A stretch of DNA of 64,000 nt from positions 434,001-498,000 of the forward strand of contig BQMF02000033.1 in NCBI GenBank assembly GCA_027922465.2, given 5' to 3'. The translations under genes and the position numbers were made by a program. This stretch comes from Turritopsis dohrnii. Lineage: Eukaryota; Cnidaria; Hydrozoa; Anthoathecata; Oceaniidae. Shown here in pieces: positions 56,762-64,000 of the stretch. Numbering within the stretch: position 1 is the stretch's first letter; every line of letters starts with the position of its first letter. Under the pieces are notes generated by a model that ran no database searches, was not told the DNA's origin, and saw only the letters and a program-made list of their open reading frames with translations.

Positions 56762-58212
56762 TATGGTGGCCGAGGAGTGTCATCGGAAAAATTCAAAAAT
56801 AAAAGTCAGTTTCAAAAAATAAAAGTCGAAAATAAAAGTCAAAGTCAAACGCAATGGCACCCTGCGGCCAAAAATCTTAGTCAAAATTGTAATTCAAAGA
56901 TAAAGTCAAACGCAAATTAAAATCAAATTCGAAATCAAAAGTCAAAGTCAATTTGATGGCACCCGTCGGCCAACTCGTGGCCGATGAGTGCCAACGATTA
57001 TCGAATCCATACCTTTCGACAATTCTGTGAAAACTTTACACAGAGTCAAGGAAGATGATGCATTTCGGGTAATCTCGGAAATCGTAACACATGCTCACAG
57101 TCACTGCTAACAGCCACTTTAGTGATCATCATGAGCTGGAAGAATGATATATGCTTAAAATACAATTTAGTTAAGTATGTTCAACAAAATTTAAGGCGTT
57201 CTGAGATTTTGGATTACGTAAATCGTGATTACTGCCATTATTTCGACAAAGGGAGCTATAGCATGAGAACGTTAGCAAGAATGCTAGCGCATTTCGAAGT
57301 AACGTATATTGATTATTCCATAAGTGGTGAAAAAGTTGCAGAATCAGTTAAAGGAGAGCTTAAGGAGGCAGGTGATCTTCTTGACTACAGATCTGTTACT
57401 GCAAAGCTTAGACAGACACATAAACAGAATTTACCAAGAGATGTAGTGTATGCAGTTATGACTGACAAATAAATGGGGTACCAGAACTCCACATTTCCAA
57501 TATCCATTGATGGTATGATGGATCAAGCTAGACGCAAAATACTTATGTTGAAATGTGAAGTAGTAATAGTGACCCACGCTTAATTGGAAGATGGTACATA
57601 GATTATCTTTTAGAAAGTCATAATAGTTTAGTTTTAAAAATACTGGAAATGCCTCTTGTTCTGCTTCGCGTCATGGAGCCCTGACATATCTTTGAAAGTC
57701 CGTATATGTTCTTTGCGGAGATGGTTATAATATTTTCGAGCGACAAGATTGCGGGAATGGGAAAAGATATAAGAAAAACTTCCCCTGGTTTCACAAAATG
57801 ATATTACTGAAATTAGGTTTATAAGATGCTGTGATCTTGTTCAAATGGTTAACCCAACGCAATCAGAAGAAACGAAGCATATCAATTATCATAAATTGGG
57901 AGACTAGACAAAACTAGCGAATTCAAACAGTGCTCATCATAGAAAAGAAAATACTGTATTGGTCTGAAAGAGCTCGATTTAACGAAATAAATAAGCACCG
58001 ATTGTTACTGGTGCTTATAAATCAAAATATTTCGTTGGCACTCAACAGCCACGAGTTGGCCGACGGGTGCCATCGAATTGACTTTGACTTTTCATTTCGA
58101 ATTTGATTTTTATTTGCGTTTGACTTTATCTTTGACTTTTATTTTCGACTTTTACTTTTAGAAACTGACTTTTATTTTTGAATTTTTCCGATAGCACTCC
58201 TCAGCCACCATA
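56762..58212 (+). mobile_element. Small integrase-type (IS3EU-like) transposon, 1.45 kb
   Basis: TATGGTGGCCGAGGAGTGTC to its near-complement, flanked by exact CGTATC duplications (56756-56761, 58213-58218). The uninterrupted family B copy has one CGTATC at the same place (19317-19322, CGCGTATCCATGG). Inverted repeats of about 180-240 bp are made of AAAGTCAAA-type words. Inside is a broken transposase. Confidence 0.87.
57122..57626 (+). pseudogene. IS3EU-like transposase pseudogene
   Basis: Open for 116 codons: a helix-turn-helix (YSMRTLARMLAHFEVTYIDY), then GDLLDYRSVTAKLRQTHKQN and PRDVVYAVMTD, the DNA-binding half of an integrase-type transposase family known to me from corals and hydra. 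It reaches TAA at 57470. Immediately after, MGYQNSTFPISIDGM and, in another frame, SDPRLIGRWYIDYLLES match the catalytic-core region of the same family. About 40 residues around the first catalytic Asp are deleted, with GAC on both sides of the join, so the copy cannot be active. Confidence 0.75.
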
Positions 58213-58583
58213 CGTATCCATGGTTACGATTCGCACCTTATGCGTATTTCTTGTCCTTGCATGTAAAAGCTTCTGTTGTTTTTAGTTAGGTCCTATTTAC
58301 ACTTTTTAAAAGCTAAATTGCCATCATCCCTGAAAATGATCAAAAGTTGACAAACTTTCTAGCGGGATTAACCTTAGTTCTATTTTGTTTTATCTAATTT
58401 TGATCTATAGTATGCATCAGTTATGCTTTCATGGATTCTTCCTAGGGAGTGTGTGATCGAAAATATGATGTTGTATGGTGGAAGTAATTCAATCTTCAAA
58501 TTTGAAGAATGTCACTAGTCTTCCATTTTCCATACTCAACTGGTTTCGCAGAAATCCTTATGCCTGCAAGGGCATCTTGTTTA
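58213..58583 (+). mobile_element. Family B copy, right piece
   Basis: Resumes with CGTATCCATGGTTACGATTC and ends TTTCGCAGAAATCCTTATGC, hairpin TGCCTGCAAGGGCA, TCTTGTT. This is the clearest 3' asymmetric inverted repeat of the family. Confidence 0.7.
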
Positions 58584-60420
58584 AAATTATTTCTAAACTC
58601 AACATTCACTGTTTCTTATTTTCCTTTCCCATAATCCCCTTCACTTGAATTTTTTCTCTTGTTTGGACTAGGACTAGTTTAATAAAGTGCGTACAAGGGA
58701 CATATCACCAGGGAGACGCATAATTTGGACCCTTGTGAGGGATTCGGTGTGTTTGTATAGCCTTGTTTGCAATTATTTGGTCTAAAATAAAGTGTGTAGG
58801 AAGATGATTGACACGTGATCTCAATTTTATTCTACGCAAAGGAGAAAAAAAGCTTAAATTATTCAACTCAATATTTTTTTTCAAATGACCTACAAGATTA
58901 CTGTAATTAACAAAAATGAAACTTTAATTTATAGACCAGGAATTCCTGAAACCTATGAGCAATGAAGCTGATGGAGCTAGTAGCTTTTCACATAATTCAA
59001 TGGGACATAATTTTATGGGACGCCTATAAAATAGTATTGTTATATGTGATAGGCTCTCAATTTCTATGTTATGAGTTTCCAATAGCATAATTGTATTTTA
59101 TTGTAAATGCAAAAACAGTGACATACAAAACAAGATAAAATAAACGAAAACACCAGCGCAAACAAAGCACCCTCAAAAAAAGCTCGTGTTCAGCTACCCA
59201 GGTATACAAGAAAACCACATTACAAACAAGTAATGATAGCAGCCGTTCGTTTACTAATGGACAGCTACATTCAAATCTTGTTGATAATTTTTTAAGGAAA
59301 GTAAAGCTTGAGCCTTACTGCATGTGTGTCATTTGTAACAAAACTCCTCACAAACAATCTGTTAAGAATTCATCCTATCTGCAACATAGATAATTTTGAT
59401 CAGTTTACGTCATACAGACTTGAAAGTTTTGATAATGTAGAGCATATTTGCTTTTAAATTGTGACAGATATCTCAAATAGAAATTAATTCCTAATCAGGT
59501 AGCCCAGCATACTGACAAACATCTTGGTCCAGATTGCGGCTAGCTTAAATCATTTACCCTGTGTGCAGTGATAAATCATGTAGGAAAAAAACTGTTCCTT
59601 CGAGTAAATTGCTGAAAGTTTGTTCTAGGATTCTGCTAAGATAAATCAAATGCAGGAGCCGCATTCATAATGATTACATAGCACGTTTTTCCTGTACTGA
59701 TTGACTTCGAACCAACAAACACAAGAATGGAAAGTTGTTGTCACTGCCTTCTTGGGGAAATTACAGAATATTTAAACCATTTCTCTCGGGGGATGAATTT
59801 ATACGCTTAGGCTAGCGCTTAGGATATACAAGGGATTGTAAAAAAGGAGATTTACTTTTTTTTCGTATTTTTTATTACAAGGTAGGATTTTTCTAGTTCA
59901 GACAAATCAGAGAAAAAGTTAAGAAGACAGAAATGTGTAATATAACAGTGCTCTAATCGTGATAAGTTTGTATGGAGCTTCAAAATATTTCGCCGAGAAG
60001 TGGCCGATAATTATGTTCCTCAGAAATTGTGATTGTATAATGGAAACGATCGTTATTTACTTTACAAAAATTCTCTCGGTTATTAACCGTCTTGTATATA
60101 AACCTTCCCGGTTATCCGGTTATAAGGTACCTTTGAAATAATGTCAACTCAGTAAATAAGGTTTACACATTAGATAAACCGATTTTTGTGAATTCAAACT
60201 CAAAATCGATTCTGCAAATCCCGAAATCATTTGGAATTAAAAGGAAACTGATCGGGATTTTCGGGAATTAAGAATCTTTGAAATCAAAGCGTTTGATTGA
60301 AAATCCAAAAATCGATTTCAGTAGAATCGTTTAAACGACTATATTTTTTATTCTTTCTTTATTCTCTCAAAACGCTGTCTCATATAAAAGATGATTTTGG
60401 AAATAACGTCCTACCAGCTA
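58584..60420. other. No gene recognised
   Basis: AT-rich. The short frame at 59959-60141 is not supported. Unique-looking intergenic DNA before the beta-helix gene. Confidence 0.4.
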
Positions 60421-60450
60421 TTAACCTCCCTTGCATTTTTAGTCGATTAC

Positions 60451-60912
60451 TTAGAAAGTTTTAAAACAATGGTACGGCTGCTCAAAAACCTCAAGAACAG
60501 CTGATTTTAACTTATTATTTCTTGTTTCAGCATATCCAAATTTTCTATTCCATCGAATGATATGATAAACAGGTACAGCAGGAGGGATGATTGTAAAACA
60601 GAGAAAGCGTTCAACAGTAATGATGTCGGCTTTTAACATTTTCAACGATGAGTAGAAGGTGAATGGAAAGGGGATTATCCATAGAACGAGAAAGACGAAA
60701 GCTGCATACTGCCAAGAATTCCAGCATTTAATTTCACCATTGATGTGCAAAATCTCATGATTTCCGACTGTTATGCAGTTGAGGGAAACAAGTATAAATG
60801 TAGCTGTAGTTTTATATGTGATTGTAACTAACCGCAAAAAGCAAATGTAAAGCCGACCGACAAACGATATTTCTTTTAGATGTTTTTTTGACATGTAATT
60901 ATTTGACTTCAT
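60451..60912 (-). pseudogene. Beta-helix/membrane protein, C-terminal membrane part
   Basis: 153 residues with hydrophobic segments (TTATFILVSLNCITV; YAAFVFLVLWIIPFPFTF; FLCFTIIPPAVPVYHII). The SLNCITVGN...INGEIKCW pattern followed by WQYAAFVFLVLWIIPFP is what I recall at the C terminus of a large invertebrate family of beta-helix membrane proteins. It overlaps the preceding frame by 14 bases in a different frame, so one single-base shift separates them. Function of the family is unknown to me. Confidence 0.6.
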
Positions 60913-61387
60913 CCTTCAAGTAGAATTCTTGATGAATGTTTTCGTCTTCTACAATTTTGCATTTTTTTGCTAGCATCTGTAAGGATAGCGCTAAGGTCAC
61001 CACAGGTACAATCATTACAATGGAGAACAGGAAATCTCGGACAAACAGATTTATTAAATCGTCAGAGTTTAAGGATGGGCATAAGTTAAATGCTATTTTG
61101 ATCATCTCAAAGTTGAAAACATCCGTTAGCGCTGTATTTGGTTTTAACGCGGAATACGCAGATCCCAAATCAATGGTAATTAAGCTCCTCAATTGATAAA
61201 AACCAACGCAGACGTTGAAAAGTCCGGAAAGGCGACAACAATCTTCTTTTGCTGCTTCAAGTGACGTTATTTCATTTGGGAAAACCTTCATAGCACCTTC
61301 AAAAACAGTCTCTACATGAGGATTTTCTTGATTAATATCGGGAGAGTTTTCAATTTGCCCAGCGGGCACAAGACGTCTTTGAGACAT
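60899..61387 (-). pseudogene. Beta-helix/membrane protein, juxtamembrane part
   Basis: 162 residues: a polar stretch, then GLFNVCVGFYQLRSLITIDL, then KIAFNLCPSLNSDDLINLFV and a membrane segment (FSIVMIVPVVTLALSLQML). Between 61388 and 61489 another frame holds RPTDTYCEGNCSFFYNDVP, so coding sequence continues across the gap with shifts. Same gene as the neighbours. Confidence 0.6.
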
Positions 61388-61489
61388 CTTATTTTAATCG
61401 TAAAATGGTCGTTTGCTTACAAGATCATTTTGGGACGTCGTTGTAAAAAACTGCAGTTTCCCTCACAATAAGTGTCGGTTGGTCTATTT

Positions 61490-62790
61490 TTACTTCGAAT
61501 TAGTTGATTTCAAAAAAATTTTCATCTCATCAATACAAACATTTTTAACGTTGATGGATCCTTCAACGATATCAAATATTTGATCGACTTGGGAATGACT
61601 GATTCTGAAGTTTTTAATTACTATTGAATAGTTCTCAGATTTGATCCCAACTAAGACTGTTGCATTTTCAAAAATCACATCTTGCAAAAACAATTGCGCG
61701 AAAACATTAGCAAGTTTTCTATCATGAGCTTCGTGTTTATCTCTGATGGATTTCTTATATATTTCCTGGATTATATAGAATCGTCTGTGGCTAAATATGT
61801 TTGGGTTGGTCAGTTTTTGACGGTCATCCAAAACATCTTGACATAATATAAAGTAACCTGATATGATGCTCTCTAAGAAGACATTTGATATGCTCAATAT
61901 CACAACTCTAAATAGCGAAAACATTTCCGGAGTGTTCGTACTTTTAATATGTATGCTCCAAAGAGATAATGATCTTACATTGTACATGCGAACGATACCA
62001 TCTGCAGAATAATTTTTAATATATATTTCTTTCATTTTCACCAAATCAACGTTAGAAATGAAAAATGTTTCTCTGCTGGCTTTTGTGTTTTTTATGCTAA
62101 CGTTTGAAATGGATAACAGTGACATACTCTTACGGGACATCATCTCAAACATGGGGTGCACACCAATAGTATTTTCCATACTTACGTTGTAAATGTTTGA
62201 TGATCCACAGCGATGGAGACGAAACAAATGATAGACCTTAGTGGTTTTGATTTGGATGTTTGAAATAACTAATGATTTGACTTGATCCATCATAACGAAC
62301 TGATAAATCCATCCATTGTCAACTTTTATATCTGACATTTTGAGGACACGAAAAAAGCCAAAACGGAATAAAAAATGTCTCGCCTCTGTATTTTCGATAC
62401 AAGCATTTGAAAAGAAACTTGATGTTGCACCAATACATCTGAAAATACTAAAACCTGATGTATTTTTAATGTCTATATCCGTCATAATGATATCATCAAC
62501 GTAAAATGACCGAACCATTTCGTCAACTTTGGTACCTTTGACTATGATATCTGATATCTGTGTTACCCTCAAATCTTCTATTCGTAGAAAATCCTCGAGT
62601 ATTCCATTTGTAACGTTTATATTTTTCATGTAAATCATGTCTCCATTAGATACGAAAAAGATAGTCCATTTTGATTCTACGTTGTCTATGGCTATATCAG
62701 ACACAAACGATGAATTACTTCTGTGGTTGTCTATTTTGATGACCTCATCACAGGAACCATTTGCAATTTAAAATGAGATAAACAATTTGA
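61490..62790 (-). pseudogene. Beta-helix/membrane protein, repeat domain
   Basis: The main open part (404 residues from 62704) is a series of about 23-24-residue repeats of the type SNIxIKNTxxxxxFxxxxxV (for example ISNVSIKNTKASRETFFISN, and YNVSMENTIGVHPMF), typical of right-handed parallel beta-helix (pectin-lyase-like) folds. Readable sequence extends upstream to about 62790 (NGSCDEVIKIDNHRSNSS). An extracellular adhesive or recognition role is plausible, not shown. Confidence 0.65.
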
Positions 62791-63345
62791 GTTTTTCACT
62801 TGAATGATCCCTCCACAAGCGAGGTCATTGATTATCATGTTCCTTAATTCCATTGATTGGATACGCTTGAATGAGATCTAGTGTTGGTCATATGGTAAGT
62901 TGCATGTTATTGGTTTGCCATGATGTGATTGAATAAGACATTCTTTACGTTTTCAACTGCAACAATAGCTTTGCTGAGATTTTTTCCATGAAATCGACAT
63001 TCGTCAGCAGTAAACAAGTGAGCATTCCTCAATTTAATGACTGCACCACTGGAAAATATTGAATTACTGACTTGCAGATTAATTTCCCCAGTGAAATTTT
63101 CACTTGACATTTCAATACCACTTGATATGAACGTGCAGCTGTTTACGGAGACATTAATAAACGTTTTGCTAGTGATGTTTTCAGGAATGGAAACTTTGGA
63201 GTTTTGAAGATTGTAAGTAATCTTGATGGCATCAAAATCATTTTGCATGGTATTGGTTAAACAGTTGGTCATTGTTATACTAACGACTTGAAGATTATCT
63301 CCAGTGAATGACAGGAAACCTGTTTCCAAAAATTCGACGTCACTT
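62791..63345 (-). pseudogene. Beta-helix/membrane protein, N-terminal repeats
   Basis: Starts in frame ERNLTKLNLRISDVEFLETG and continues through TGDNLQVVSITMTNCLTNTM and further repeats to NVLFNHI. A shift then leads to GKPITCNLPYDQH, a stop, and RIQSMELRNMIINDLACGG in the same frame. Multiple N-glycosylation sequons fit a secreted domain. Confidence 0.6.
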
Positions 63346-63364
63346 ATCCTTAAATTAAGTTTTG

Positions 63365-63765
63365 TCAGATTCCTTTCAACACAAATAAACTGCTCCTCCC
63401 AGTCACTGTTGGCCTACAACCATTCTTTACCACTCCTCTGATATCAAAAGATGACATCGATAGCATGATAATCTCGTTGACCACATGTTTATCACAATTA
63501 TCATTCATCAAGATAATGTTATCTTCTGACTTTACATTTTCATGATAAACATAACTTATTGATTGACAAGGTCTTGATTCGTTTGCACAACCAACGTAAT
63601 CTACTCCACGTATTGATGCATAATAGACGACGCAATTATTACCTGAATGAGACAAATACATGAAAGGGATACAAACATTTGAAAATACTTGAATGCCTAA
63701 AGCTGAACGGTTGGGTTCATTCCCGAAAAAACATAAAAATTGCAAGCAGCATTGAAAGTAATTTC
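63365..63765 (-). pseudogene. Beta-helix/membrane protein, N-terminal cap
   Basis: A possible signal peptide MLLAIFMFF (ATG near 63755) is one frame off from the following open sequence; the shift is in a T run. Then comes YYASIRGVDYVGCANESRPC followed by QSISYVYHENV, the conserved first module I recall for this family (YxS..G.D..GC....PC.SISY). It ends with a further shift near 63375 at a GGGAGG run before EEQFICVERN. Upstream sequence (63766-64000) shows no other exon. Confidence 0.6.
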
Positions 63766-64000
63766 TGTAATCCCTTCTACGTTATTGCTGGTAATATTTT
63801 TAGTTCATGATAATTTTTTTTGAAATTTTGATTGAAACATCTATAATAGTTTTACATCTGAGTTTTACGTTTTAACACTGAGCGCATGATATTTTACTTT
63901 AATCTTAAATAGAGGTGATGGAACAAACACTGTTCTGAACCTGTATATTGATATTCTTCGTCTACTCATTGACAGGTAAACTCGGCACCTTTCTCACGTA

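Overview
This is a eukaryotic window: AT-rich, very low gene density, spliced genes, and packed with nested transposable elements. It is best read as part of an animal genome. A rhodopsin-type receptor with a clean GT..AG intron, a beta-helix/multi-membrane protein family I associate with cnidarians and other early-branching marine invertebrates, DIRS-type retroelements and Helentron-like non-autonomous elements make a cnidarian (hydrozoan-like) or similar invertebrate my favoured source. That taxonomic call is inference. No bacterial operons, CRISPR arrays or rRNA genes were seen.

Layout. 1-2.5 kb: mostly unassigned, with a MITE candidate and a family-A fragment carrying a CAT microsatellite. 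2.5-9.6 kb: head-to-tail copies of a repeat I call family C, one split by a 4.3-kb DIRS retrotransposon (4431-8712, minus) with a rearranged DIRS piece beside it. 9.6-12.1 kb: family-A 3' end, unassigned DNA and a receptor pseudogene fragment. 12.1-16.2 kb: a nest in which family C contains a Harbinger-like MITE and a Tc1/mariner-like MITE, and that MITE contains an intact DD41D transposon with a 363-aa transposase. 16.2-18.2 kb: unassigned. 18.2-28.5 kb: one family-A element apparently split by about 9 kb of family-B and nested elements, including a hAT relic, tRNA-like SINEs and a pogo-like MITE. 29.3-35.0 kb: a LINE 3' relic, then a two-exon G-protein-coupled receptor gene (minus) whose 4.36-kb intron holds an ACGTC-rich element, an intact copy of the MITE and a decayed DD-D transposon. 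35.3-44.5 kb: more family-A and family-B elements, two of them in tandem. 45.1-56.1 kb: an 11-kb TIR-bounded element (termini CCCAGCCGGC, apparent 13-bp target duplication) hosting a complete 6.34-kb integrase-type DNA transposon (48764-55103). 56.2-58.6 kb: a family-B copy split by a 1.45-kb relative of that transposon carrying a transposase pseudogene. 60.4-63.75 kb: a frame-disrupted gene (minus) for a secreted/membrane right-handed beta-helix protein with C-terminal membrane segments.

The strongest evidence here is internal. Because repeat families recur, several insertions can be read against an empty copy of the same target elsewhere in the window, giving element ends and target duplications to the base. 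Two integrase-type transposons share TATGG...CCATA termini and exact 6-bp duplications. The larger encodes a DDE integrase transposase with an N-terminal SAM-like domain, and its long terminal inverted repeats are built from 19-bp iterated units.
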